A stretch of DNA of 64,000 nucleotides. It comes from Tubulanus polymorphus. Lineage: Eukaryota > Nemertea > Palaeonemertea > Tubulaniformes > Tubulanidae. The notes beneath the pieces are model-generated. The model was not told where the DNA came from and ran no database searches. It worked only from the letters and a program-made list of their open reading frames with translations. The translations under genes were made by a program, and so were the position numbers. How positions within the stretch are numbered: position 1 is the first letter of the stretch; each line of letters begins with the position of its first letter. The stretch is from positions 603,501 through 667,500 of the forward strand of contig NC_134027.1 in the NCBI RefSeq assembly GCF_964204645.1, read 5' to 3'. Positions 1 through 12,000 of the stretch are shown piece after piece.

Positions 1-23
1 CATGGCTGTTTCAGTTCAGTACG

Positions 24-221
24 TCAGTCAGTGGAGATTGGTTTTTCCATCTCAAGTTCGTTGTTGTTGTCGATTGACGACAGTTCCTTCGAGCAGGGTA
101 GATTTTGACGGCGCTGTAACGGAGACATCTTGAATTGTATATCGATATTTTCGAAGCCACACGTAGTACAGGTGCCCGCAGAAAGGTTACCTGATAGTTT
201 TGGTCGAGTTTCTTTCTTCAT
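24..221 (-). CDS. Possible short exon/ORF with CxxC motif, unknown family
   Basis: A 65-codon minus-strand reading frame starts with MKKETRPKLSGN and contains a GTCTTCG (CxxC) motif followed by FENI. A second minus-strand frame at 41473-41637 begins MKNEISLKLPGN and has GTCLACG followed by ENI, so the N-terminal ~25 residues are similar at two loci about 41 kb apart. The similarity stops after ENI, which would suit a first coding exon. I do not recognise the family; the CxxC could be half of a zinc site. It may instead be a repeat-borne fragment, because the flanks of both copies (about 340-415 and 42575-42640) are also related. Confidence 0.3.
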   Translation of the reverse strand: MKKETRPKLSGNLSAGTCTTCGFENIDIQFKMSPLQRRQNLPCSKELSSIDNNNELEMEKPISTD

Positions 222-963
222 TGGTGTAAAAATCGACTTTTAAGCGGTCCATGGAACGTAAATCGAGACACTCTGGAGGCGGCCATGTTACATTGTTCAC
301 GTGATGAAATACTGAAATCTGATTGGATCCGTACATTCCGTGGAAGATGGCGGACGGGTTAAACCTGTCCTATTCTGACTGCGAATGCAGGTGGCGCAGA
401 ATTGGACAGGCGACCAGTCTACCTGTCCCATAGAGACCGGTAACCAGTCTAGCCACCTCACGATCAGTCTACATTGAAAAACCATTACTGAAATATGGTT
501 GACGGAAATATTCATTTTATATCAGATTCTGAAATATTTTCCCATATTGATTACAAAATTTCTTATTATCTTAATAAGATAAATCTGCAAAAGCTCAACA
601 ATTTGAATTAGTGAAAACCGATGTGCGAAGTCGTCAATTCAGTAGCCTGATAGAGCCCGGTAACCAGTCTAACTGTCAATGTTCATTGCGCGGGAATGAA
701 CGGGCAACCAGTCTACGATGACAAATCATTTATGAAAAATTATGAACGGAGATATTCATTTTACTTTGAATTTTGAATTATCTTATAAAACTGACAGCCA
801 TATTAACCAAAGTATTATTAGTAAATCTGATAAAATCTAATACCGGTTTTAGAATAGGTGAAAACTGATTTATGTGATGCCGTCGGTTCAGAAGACTGAT
901 CCGTAGAATCGTTCGCCACTTTCTTCCGGTCCACTTACTTCCGCGTTTGTGATTTACATACAA
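222..963. other. Intergenic segment with repeated AACCAGTCTA motif
   Basis: No convincing gene. The motif GGYRACCAGTCTA occurs at about 410-421, 440-454, 660-671 and 701-713, usually preceded by a GAGACCGG or GGACAGG-like word. An AAGATGGCGG word (YY1-site-like) lies at 344-353. The same words recur near 38.4, 38.8, 40.0 and 42.6 kb. They look like pieces of a short inverted-repeat element. Confidence 0.4.
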
Positions 964-984
964 GTAGTTTGAATGTTAAATGTA

Positions 985-1079
985 TGAAGCCGCGTGTTGA
1001 TTGGTTGAGGTCAGTGCGGTTTACTGAACGATGACCAGCTGTCAGCTGATCGAATCATTCGTTTCACAGACATTACGAC
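985..1079 (+). promoter_or_regulatory. Candidate promoter and 5' noncoding exon of the plus-strand gene
   Basis: A GATTGGTTGAG (inverted CCAAT-like) word at about 998 and a CAGCTGTCAGCTG double E-box-like word near 1035 precede a strong splice donor, GACGTAAGT, at 1079/1080. The next strong plus-strand acceptor followed by an open frame is at 4803/4804. A 5' UTR exon ending at 1079 and spliced to the ATG exon is therefore plausible. No TATA box is evident and the transcription start cannot be fixed from sequence. Confidence 0.25.
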
Positions 1080-1689
1080 GTAAGTATATTTTACATCTTT
1101 GATCAAAAATTGTTGTGAAAAAACTCAAAACTAAGGCCTCTATAAATGATCGATTGACTTTAAATGATTACTTTAGCACAGCTCTTGTAGACAATGATTA
1201 GGTGTCATAGTAGTTTAGCTCGAAAGTGCACATATAAGGTTAATTTTCATCCGTTATTTAGAGACCGAGGTATTGAGCGTCCATTTCAGCCCTTAAACCA
1301 TCATCAACCTACCTCAAACTGACTGTTTTTAATCCAGCAATAGTTACCTAACTATTGACTCATCATGGATTCGATTCAAAAACAATTTTTGATGATCATA
1401 GTGATTCGAAACATTTGAATTTTTGAAAAACGCGAATGCTAAACGACGGATCCGGACTTCGATTGCGGCCCAATGGCAGAGTTGATTTTTTTATTTGGAA
1501 TTTTGAAGATATAAATCACTGAAATCAATTGGTTTTCTCAACCAAAATTGAAATTAAGAAGAATTTAGGATGGAGATGTTTGATTTTCATTTTGTCTAAA
1601 ATGCCGATTTAAAAATTAATTTAATTGAATCAAATTAATGAATTCATCATTTCATGATATTATAGATAATCAAAATGTGAATATGAAAT
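1080..1689. other. AT-rich stretch, nothing recognised
   Basis: Probable first-intron sequence between the donor at 1080 and the minisatellite. I see no coding, RNA or transposon signature. Confidence 0.4.
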
Positions 1690-1694
1690 AACCT

Positions 1695-3505
1695 TTTCAA
1701 TCGCTGTTTTTGGGTAAGATCGCAGTTTTTAGGTTAGATCGCTGTTTTGTGTTAGATCACTGTTTTTGTGTTAGATCGCTGTTTTTGTGTTAGATCGCTG
1801 TTTTAGGTTAGATCGCAGTTTTTAGGTTACATTGCAGTTTTTGGGTTAGACCGCAGTTTTTTTGTTAGATCGCAGTTTTTAAGTTAGATCGCAGTTTTTA
1901 GGTAAGATCGCAGTTTTTAGGTTAGATCGCTGTTTTGTGTTAGATCACTGTTTTTGTGTTAGATCACTGTTTTGTGTTAGATCGCTGTTTTAGGTTAGAT
2001 CGCAGTTTTTAGGTTACATTGCAGTTTTTGGGTTAGATCACAGTTTTTAGGTTAGATCGCTGTTTTGTGGTTAGATCACTGTTTTTGGTTAGATCGCTGT
2101 TTTGAGGTTAGATCACTGTTTTTGTGTTAGATCGCTGTTTTGTGTTAGATCGCTGTTTTAGGTTAGATCGCAGTTTTTAGGTTACATTGCAGTTTTTGGG
2201 TTAGATCGCAGTTTTTAGGTTAGATCACTGTTTTTGGGTTAGATCGCAGTTTTTAAGTTAGATCGCTGTTTTGGGTTAGATCACAGTTTTTGTGTTAGAT
2301 CGCTGTTTTAGGTTAGATCGCAGTTTTTAGGTTACATTGCAGTTTTTGGGTTAGACCGCAGTTTTTTTGTTAGATCGCAGATTTTGAGTTAGATCGCTGT
2401 TTTGGGTTAGATCGCAGTTTTTAGGTTAGATCGCTGTTTTTGGGTTAGATCACTGTTTTAGGTTAGACCGCAGTTTTTTTGTTAGATCGCAGGTTTTAAG
2501 TTAGATCGCTGTTTTGGGTTAGATCACAGTTTTTGTGTTAGATCGCTGTTTTTGGGTTAGATCACTGTTTTTGTGTTAGATAGCTGTTTTTAGGTTAGAT
2601 TGCTGTTTTTGGGTTAGATCGCTGTTTTTGTGTTAGATCGCTGTTTTTGGGTTAGATCGCTGTTTTGGGTTAGATCACAGTTTTTGGGTTAGATCACAGT
2701 TTTTGTGTTAGATCGCTGTTTTTGGGTTAAATTGCTGTTTTTGTGTTAGATCATTGTTTTTTGTGTTAGATCGCAGTTTTTAGGTTAGATCGCAGTTTTT
2801 GTGTTAGATCGCTCTTTTTAGGTTAGAATGCTGTTTTTAGGTTAGATCGCTGTTTTGTGTTAGATCGCTGTTTTTAGGTTAGATCACAGTTTTTGGGTTA
2901 GATCACAGTTTTTGTGTTAGATCGCAGTATTTAGGTTAAATTGCTGTTTTAAGGTTAGATGGCTGTTTTTCTGTTAGATCCCTTTTTTTTCTTAGATCGC
3001 AGTATTTAGGTTAGATAGCTGTGTTTAGGTTAGATCGCTGTTTTTAGCTTAGATCGCAGTTTTTGTATTAGATCACAGTTTTTTATGTCACTGTTTTTGG
3101 GTTAGATTGGTGTTTTTGTGTTAGATCACTATTTTTCTGTTAGATCCCTTTTTTTTCTTAGATCGCAGTATTTAGGTTAGATAGCTGTGTTTAGGTTAGA
3201 TCGCTGTTTTTAGGTTAGATCGCAGTTTTTGTATTAGATCGCAGTTTTTTATGTCGCTGTTTTTGGGTTAGCTCGCCGTTTTTATGTTAGATCGATGTTT
3301 TTGGGTTAGCTCGCTGTTTTTGAGTTAGATCATGTTTTTGTGTTAGATCGCTGTTTTTGAGTTAGATCATGTTTTTGGGTTAGATCGCTGTTCTTGGGTT
3401 AGATCGCTGTTTTTGGGTTAGATCACTGTTTTTGTGTTAGATCGCTGTTTTTGGGTTAGCTCGCTGTTTTTGGGTTAGATCACTGTTTTTGTGTTTTTGT
3501 CAATC
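1695..3505. repeat. Minisatellite, ~19-bp unit (GTTAGATCGCTGTTTTTGG)
   Basis: About 95 degenerate copies of a 17-20 bp unit with GATC and a T-run as its core. Variants alternate CGCTG, CGCAG and CACTG, suggesting higher-order expansion. It lies in the probable first intron of the plus-strand gene. No equivalent is present beside the minus-strand copy. Confidence 0.97.
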
Positions 3506-3539
3506 ATCATGTCAAGATTTGCTATCCCAGTTGCCTTCA

Positions 3540-4735
3540 CGTTTCATATAGAGAAATAGTGGATGTGGTGTCCCTGGACCCCTACATGCATCATATAGAG
3601 GATTAGTGGATGTGGTGTCCCTGGACCCCTACATGCATCATATAGAGAATTAGTGGATGTGGTGTCCCTGGACCCCTACATGCACCATATAGAGAATTAG
3701 TGGATGTGGTGTCCCTGGACCCCTACATGCACCATATAGAGAATTAGTGGATGTGGTGTCCCTGGACCCCTACATGCACCATATAGAGAATTAGTGGATG
3801 TGGTGTCCCTGGACCCCTACATGCACCATATAGAGAATTAGTGGATGTGGTGTCCCTGGACCCCTTCATGCATCATATAGAGAATTAGTGGATGTGGTGT
3901 CCCTGGACCCCTACATGCATCATATAGAGAATTAATGGATGTGGTGTCCCTGGACCCCTACATGCATCATATAGAGAATTAGTGGATGTGGTGTCCCTGG
4001 ACCCCTACATGCACCATATAGAGGATTAGTGGATGTGGTGTCCCTGGACCCCTACATGCATCATATAGAGAATTAGTGGATGTGGTGTCCCTGGACCCCT
4101 ACATGCATCATATAGAGAATTAGTGGATGTGGTGTCCCTGGACCCCTACATGCACCATATAGAGGATTAGTGGATGTGGTGTCCCTGGACCCCTACATGC
4201 ACCATATAGAGAATTAGTGGATGTGGTGTCCCTGGACCCCTACATGCATCATATAGAGAATTAGTGGATGTGGTGTCCCTGGACCCCTACATGCACCATA
4301 TAGAGAATTAGTGGATGTGGTGTCCCTGGACCCCTACATGCATCATATAGAGAATTAGTGGATGTGGTGTCCCTGGACCCCTACATGCACCATATAGAGG
4401 ATTAGTGGATGTGGTGTCCCTGGACCCCTACATGCACCATACAGAGAATTAGTGGATGTGGTGTCCCTGGACCCCTACATGCCCCATATAGAGAATTAGT
4501 GGATGTGGTGTCCCTGGACCCCTACATGCACCATATAGAGAATTAGTGGATGTGGTGTCCCTGGACCCCTACATGCATCATATAGAGAATTAGTGGATGT
4601 GGTGTCCCTGGACCCCTACATGCACCATATAAAGAATTAGTGGATGTGGTGTCCCTGGACCCCTACATGCCCCATATAGAGAATTAGTGGATGTGGTGTT
4701 CCTGGACCCCTACATGCACCATATAGAGAATTAGT
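3540..4735. repeat. Minisatellite, 47-bp unit, ~25 copies
   Basis: Near-identical 47-bp units containing GTGGATGTGGTGTCCCTGG and ACCCCTACATGCA, differing at a few positions (CACC/CATC/CCCC; GAGAATTAG/GAGGATTAG). The reverse complement forms a shorter array at 51305-51778, also directly upstream of exon 1 copies, so the array was duplicated with the gene. Confidence 0.98.
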
Positions 4736-4803
4736 TCACTGAACCAGAATAAGACTGACTGATATATTTTCAAATGATTTAATATTTTTACTTGTTTTTC
4801 TAG

Positions 4804-4869
4804 AAGATGCCAAAAGCTATTAAAAAAACGCGGGGCGCGGGCCCCTCACATTCGAGCCCGTATAATAAA
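4804..4869 (+). CDS. Exon 1 (start exon), 66 bp
   Basis: Preceded by a T-rich tract and TTCTAG acceptor and followed by GTAAGT. It encodes MPKAIKKTRG-AGPSHSSPYNK after one upstream in-frame Lys codon, so the ATG at 4807 is the first Met of the exon. Three intact and several decayed homologues lie on the minus strand between 47.0 and 51.3 kb. Confidence 0.7.
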
Positions 4870-6052
4870 GTAAGTACAAATTTACTGCTTCCATGCTTAT
4901 TTATTCATCCAATACTTAGTATTTTGTACCCCTGGGTCCAGTTTCACAAAAAGGATTAACGCCTAAATCGATTTAAGATAAACTGAATTAATGAAGAAAT
5001 TAAATCGATTTAAGAGTTAAACCTGTTTGTGAAACTGGGCCCTGAATTGCATCTAGAATGAAAAATAAGAAAAAAAAATATTGAAAATAACGTTGGTGAA
5101 ATATTTCTGGATCTTTCTGGATTTCTGCTCAATGCATCGTTTAGTAAAATATCGATATTCTCTAAAAGTAAAGATATAAGAATAAAAATATTGTATTGAA
5201 TCGTGATTAGTTACTGTATGCGCTGCTAGTTGTTGCCCAACCCATAGCCTCATTTCTCTCCATTCTAAATTTGCATTGTTTAACATTGCCTGGTTGCTAT
5301 GGAAACTATTTATTTAAGTTTCTTTGTGGTATCCATGGCAACAGTAACGTTTAGGTAGTGGCACCAATTATGGGTCCCAACGTTCCCATGGCGATACATG
5401 AGAACATTTATCCTATTTTTGACCTTCATGACGTAAGATGGTGGTGAGTCGATGACGTCATTTTCGTCTCACCACTAATGAAAAAAAAAAAATGAAATGA
5501 AAAAAAAGGAAAAAATGGTTAGAATTACGTTTATAAAATTTTTCTGGATCGGCTAAATGTATTGTTCCATTAAATATCGACATTCTCTAAAATCATAGGC
5601 ATCAATATCAAAATGATGATACAGCAGACTCCGCTTAACTCTGTTCTATTTGGACCATTAATTAACCGAATACCGACTTTTTAAATTTTAGGATTTTAAC
5701 TTTAAGGATCAGAAAATGTGTATGCAATATCAACCGGGTACCGAGTAGGGTGGCCGAGTCTACTGTAGTCTGCTGCCCCCTCGAATCCATTACCTTATTA
5801 TCTCTCAATTTGCATTGTTTGACCTCGTCTGGTTGCTATGGAAACTATTTAGTTATATCAGGAACGGTTTTTTCGAGGTAACCAGTGGCAACATTTAACA
5901 GGCGTGTCCGTCCTAGAGATAAACTGTCTGATTTCACAGCCACATCCGTCCTGGAGATAAACTGTTAGATAAACTCTGATTTCGCGTCCGTCCTATTTCT
6001 TGTCATTGTATGAATATGTTTTCTCTTTTATAGGGTACAGCGCAGCAACAGC

Positions 6053-6083
<31 letters not shown>

Positions 6084-9000
6084 GCAACAAAAATTTGATA
6101 TTTCCATGTCTGGGATTGACGTAAGTTATCGTAAACGCCTGTTTGAAGTCATCATTCTTGAGCTTGAAACCGAAATTTATATATATAGAATATTAAACCC
6201 TGCTTCTGCTACTGACAGGTAATGTCCGTCATACATTACTGCATCGTCAAATCTATACCAGGGTGCACCCAGCCTGATCGTTCGCATCATCACATGCAAA
6301 GGGCTGATTATTTTGGAACCCAGTTTTTATCAGCTGGAACATTCTGCACATTCGACCATATTGATTGATAGCCCGTTATAGACGAGTGGAGAAAAACTGG
6401 AAAACCAGTTCAATGTTACCTCATGGTAAACATAAGGGAATTTCAATGAGTTTAACTCACATTTACAGAGTTTTAACGAGGTTAGACTGATTAACCATTA
6501 TTCCATCAATGGTGTGTTCTGTCCATCAAGGCTCCTCAGACGCACCGAGCAGTCAAATGCAGCAGTAGCACGAGGGTCGGGTGTTCTCGTGTGGGCAGAC
6601 GGTCCGAACCCCAAAACCATTTACTTACACTATACAAATCAGATCAGGTTTTTAACATTGTCTTTGATTGTATTTTCAGTTTCTGCCGACAACGCCGACA
6701 ACGCCGCCAAGCGGTACTTCTACGCCGGTAAGTGATAACTATTTTCTAATAAATCACGCTTATTTCAATTTGTAATTTAAAAATAGAGGGCAGTAGCTGT
6801 TTTGCATAAATTATGCTAATTAGGAATAAATTCAAATTCGATTAAGTCTCATCATCGTAGAAGTCATATATTAATGATGCTATCTCTACAGTTGTCATTT
6901 GAATTAAGTGTTATATTTACTACTTAATTTGCTTCATGACCCAAAAGCCTCTACTATATAACTACTGGTTTTGTTCTAATCTTGGAGAATTTGCTGCAAA
7001 ATTAACTTATCATTCGTTAATCAGTTTTTATTGAAAACCTGAATCAGTGATACATGCATTCATGAATATCCATCTAATATTTTGTTTTATTTTATCTTTA
7101 CAGAACATATCACCGATACAGCACGTGGACGTAAGACATTAAACATTGATCTTGAATTTTAAGTTCAAACTAATTTATTTTTTATCTCACTCGGGACTAT
7201 AGTTATTGCGTTCACTTTGCGTCCAGTTGTCTCGGCTAGTTTTTGATTTATCGTGTTGATAATTGGTTTATATACTCAAACTACTCAAACTCAAAATATT
7301 GGCACAATTGGAATTAAGATGGCGGACTTGTATGACCATTTTTTTCCCCGGCAAAATCAGCGCTTTAGGATCAATTCTGTTGTTGTTATATTACATTGAA
7401 ATCAGAGTTTAATATATATCAGTATAGAGCAGGTTTTTGCTCTAGTTATAAATAAAGTTATAAATAATCTCATGACATGTTCTGTATATGTGTAGTGAGT
7501 TTCAATGTCTTTGGTTCCTTTTAAACCAGGGGGAGTTAAATTTGAAAATGTCAGATCGTCGAGCATTTCAGACCACTTCCAAAGTGGGTCCCTGCACCCC
7601 TAGTTATACCGTTAATATTTTAATAATACATTAATATTTTTATTTGATAGAATATATTGATATACCATACATTGATATCGGTCTTGTAATTGGATCAACA
7701 ACCATGAGATCAAAACACAGCAAATATGAACCTGCTGTGAATCAATAGATTTGTGATAAATGTAATGAAATTGTTATTTTTCATATTGACTTTTTGAGTT
7801 AAGGGTCTGTTGTATAAGAGTATTTGGTCTCGCGTGTCAATGTATGATATCAATCTGTTGTATTTCCTCGTTCCAATGTTTAAAAGGTGTTCGTCACCTT
7901 ATATTAATATCCTCCGTGTTTAAAAACCTGTGCGTATTACTTTTACCGTTAGATGGCGCCATAAGTGTGATATTTGATATATGGGATACCCGCAAAACCA
8001 GCTATTCCACCAGATGGCGCAACGAGTAGTAGGTCGTTCGTTGTCAAAATTAGTTCATTTTCAATGAACTTTGAACTGGTTTGAAGAAGAAATACTTTCA
8101 TTCTTCTACTCTGATATCGGTTTAGTTTTCATTAATAATTGATTCATTTAAGAGAACAATTCATTCAGATTTAATTGAAATGTACAAGAAAATCGAACGC
8201 AGACGACCAACTATTTACTAGCGACACCTGGTGGATCCTCGCATGCCATAAGTGGAATCCTCGATTGCCACAGTAAGACTGCGGGTATCCCATTGTTTGG
8301 CGTGTGATAAAGTAAAGTTAGAAAACGAATGTTTAACTTTGTTGTGAAATGAAAGCGTTTTGGAGATTTTTAAACCGATCAAATCAATATTTTGATATTA
8401 CGCTTGAAACCCTTCCCACTCATATTCTGCTTACTAAGTATATATTCTAGTTTCCGTGGAAATCATGGTGAGTGGCGCCATCTATACAGTGGAGTTAGCT
8501 TTATAAATCGAGTATGATTCGACAAGTGGCTCCATCTATTCCCTAATACTGAAGCGAGGTAACCAGCAGCGCCCTCATATACAGGAAATGAACGCCTATC
8601 AAGTTCAACAATGCACGGTGTATTGACCACCGCGACCGGTGATAATTATATCAATGTTGATTAGCTATTGCCATAGACAGGTCCGTAGCGTTTGACTGGA
8701 CCAGAACGGGGTCTCCTAACCAAAACAAATTTTGAAAACGTGCCCAGATAAATTGCCTCTGGGAGATTGATTAACGAGGTTTTGATTGAATGAACAAATT
8801 TTAATATTTGTAAGTTTAACATTTCTGTTTTTAATTTTTCTTTGTAAGGAACTGAATTTTCGAACCCCCCTGAACCGCTTCAAGCTACGTTCCTGATATA
8901 GTGCTAGCTATACCTGAATACTTTTCTCTTATTGAAATTGTCTAAAAAACCAGCACCTTGAACTAATGAACGTCATAATGAAAATGTTTAAAAATTCAAC

Positions 9001-12000
9001 CGTTAATGAATTTGACTAATGTATTTTTTTTATTTTCATTTCTAGCGTCAGTTTGCCTCAGAGGCTACGTCGCCGTCGCTTAATGTAAGTATCAGTGACG
9101 CCCTCAATCTCACATGCCTCACTTCCCTCCTAATGTAACCATTTTTATGAAATTCCTCAAGAAAATATATACTGATAATCTTAGAATACACGTTTTTGTA
9201 CCCAGACCCCTTCATTCTACTGAACTACCGTGTAATCAGTACCTGTTGTGTTCATTTTCTGTTGCATTGATTTATATATTATTTCTATTTATAGTTGTCA
9301 AACAACAGCAGCAGCAGCAGCGCACCCCTCCCGCCGGAGACGCCTCCCGACTTGCAAGCAAGAAGTAAGTTCAGTCTTCAAATACAATTTCAACGCATTC
9401 AATTTTTTGTATGGCGTTAAAACGGTTAAAGTTGTGACTAGTTTTCATAACTCCGTGACGTCAGGTGTGAGACAAAATACAATATCATATTTCCATCGAG
9501 TACCGGACCCTTTCCTATGTTTTTTGCCAATTTGGATTGAATGATCGCCAGCGGTTTTTCTATACGACCCGGCTCTGCTGTATTGCATTTAGCCATCCTT
9601 TTTCTTGGCGTTTTTTATAAGAAGGTGTTTGATTTTGTCTCTAAGGGATTTAGGAATTTAAGAGACACTTGTACTCTCTATGCAGTGAGTTTGTTCTGTT
9701 TTTGTTCCCTCGTGAATTTTATTTTTGTTTGAATCAAATCAAATCAGTGCATCTTTCTTGAATTGCGTGTATGTTATAATATTATGTAAGTTATAACGTT
9801 AAAATATCTGTTATATTTAAACCGAATATTTAATTGTTGTATTTTGAATGCGATAATGCCGCTCCCTGCTAAAGTCCAGCGTCGTCGTGAGGGATGCGGT
9901 CATCTGTTCGGGCCCTGATTACGTTCTGTGTTCATCCTGTTTGGCTACATCGGGCGTTATATGAGTTAATCCTTCCTGGACTTGCGGATTGTGGTCGGAA
10001 GATCTATGGGTTCGGGCCGAGAAGTCCCAGAAACAGAAAGTACAGTTTCTGTCGATGTACCGATTGATGTCTCTATTTCAGAAAGTAACAGCGGTCGCCA
10101 GCTGTACTAGCAAGGTTGGTTTCCCAACTCCATTCTCTGAGGAGGATCGCTGGTTCTCTAGTGCCGGTCAGTCACCAGTCAATCAATGGTTCAGCTGGTT
10201 CACTGTCCGAATGGTATTTCCCAGATATCGCACAGGAACTCGGGTTCGGTCCGGGCTACTCCGAGCAATGGTCCGGTCCAGGCATCACCGGGAACTGTAC
10301 ATCCAGTCCGGTGCGGTCACCTCTGAGCACCGGTCCAGTCCAGGCATCACCAGTTACTGAACATCTTGTCCGGTCCGGGCGGCCTCAAGCTACGGTTGGG
10401 TCCAGGCATCACAGGGTACTGAACATCTGGTCCCGTCCAGGCATCACCGGGTACTGAACATCCAGTCCGGTCCGGTCCAGGCATCACTGGGAACTGTACA
10501 TCCAGTCCGGTCCGGTCCAGGCATCACTGGGAACTGTACATCCAGTCCGGTCCGGTCCAGGCATCACTGGGAACTGTACATCCAGTCTGGTCTGGTCCAG
10601 GCATCACCGGGTACTGAACATCTGGTCCGGTCCGGCAGCTTTGAGCACCAGTCCATTCCAGGCATCACCGGGTACTGAACATCCAGTCCGGTCCGGTCCA
10701 GGCATCACTGGGAACTGTACATCCAGTCCGGTCCGGTCCAGGCATCACTGGGTACTGAACATCTGGTCCAGTCCGGCAGCTTTGAGCACCAGTCCATTCC
10801 AGGCATCACTGGGTACTGAACATCCAGTCCGGTCCAGGCATCACCGGGTACTGAACATCCAGTCCGGTCCGGTCCAGGCATCACCGGGTACTGTACATCC
10901 AGTCCGGTCCGGTCCAGGCATCACTGGGAACTGTACATCCAGTCCGGTCCGGTCCAGGCATCACCGGGTACTGAACATCCAGTCCGGTCCGGTCCAGGCA
11001 TCACTGGGTACTGAACATCCAGTCCGGTCCGGTCCAGGCATCACTGGGAACTGTACATCCAGTCCGGTCCGGTCCAGGCATCACTGGGAACTGTACATCC
11101 AGTCCGGTCCGCTCCAGGCATCACCGGGTACTGAACATCCAGTCCGGTCCGGTCCAGGCATCACTGGGTACTGAACATCCAGTCTGGTCCGGTCCAGGCA
11201 TCACTGGAAACTGTACATCCAGTCCGGTCCGGTCCAGGCATCACTGGGAACTGTACATCCAGTCCGGTCCGGTCCAGGCATCACCGGGTACTGAACATCT
11301 GGTTCGGTCCAGGCATCACCGGGTACTGAACATCCAGTCCGGTCCGGTCCAGGCATCACTGGGAACTGTACATCCAGTCCGGTCCGGTCCAGGCATCACT
11401 GGGAACTGTACATCCAGTCAGGTCCGGTCCAGGCATCACTGGGAACTGTACATCCAGTCCGGTCCGGTCCAGGCATCACCGGGTACTGAACATCTGGTCG
11501 GTCCAGGCATCACCGGGTACTGAACATCCAGTCCGGTCCGGTCCAGGCATCACCGGGTACTGAACATCTGGTCGGTCCAGGTATCACCGGGTACTGAACA
11601 TCCAGTCCGGTCCGGTCCAGGCATCACTGGGTACTGAACATCCAGTCTGGTCCGGTCCAGGCATCACTGGGTACTGAACATCCAGTCTGGTCCGGTCCAG
11701 GCATCACTGGGAACTGTACATCCAGTCCGGTCCGGTCCAGGCATCACTGGGAACTGAACATCCAGTCCGGTCCGGTCCAGGCATCACCGGGTACTGAACA
11801 TCCAGTCCGGTCTGGTCCAGGCATCACTGGGTGCTGAACATCCAGTCTGGTCCGGTCCAGGCATCACTGGGAACTGTACATCCAGTCCGGTCCGGTCCGG
11901 TCCAGGCATCACTGGGAACTGTACATCCAGTCCGGTCCGGCCAAGGCATCACTGGGTGCTGAACATCCAGTCTGGTCCGGTCCAGGCATCACTGGGTACT

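Noticed and set aside
1695-3505. GGGTTAG words suggesting interstitial telomere repeats
   Set aside because: The unit is ~19 bp with GATCGCTG and a T-run; TTAGGG never occurs in tandem.
9541-9732. 63-codon hydrophobic frame conserved in both copies
   Set aside because: Conserved only because the DIRS-containing intron was duplicated; it lies at the DIRS terminal repeat, with no splice or family support.
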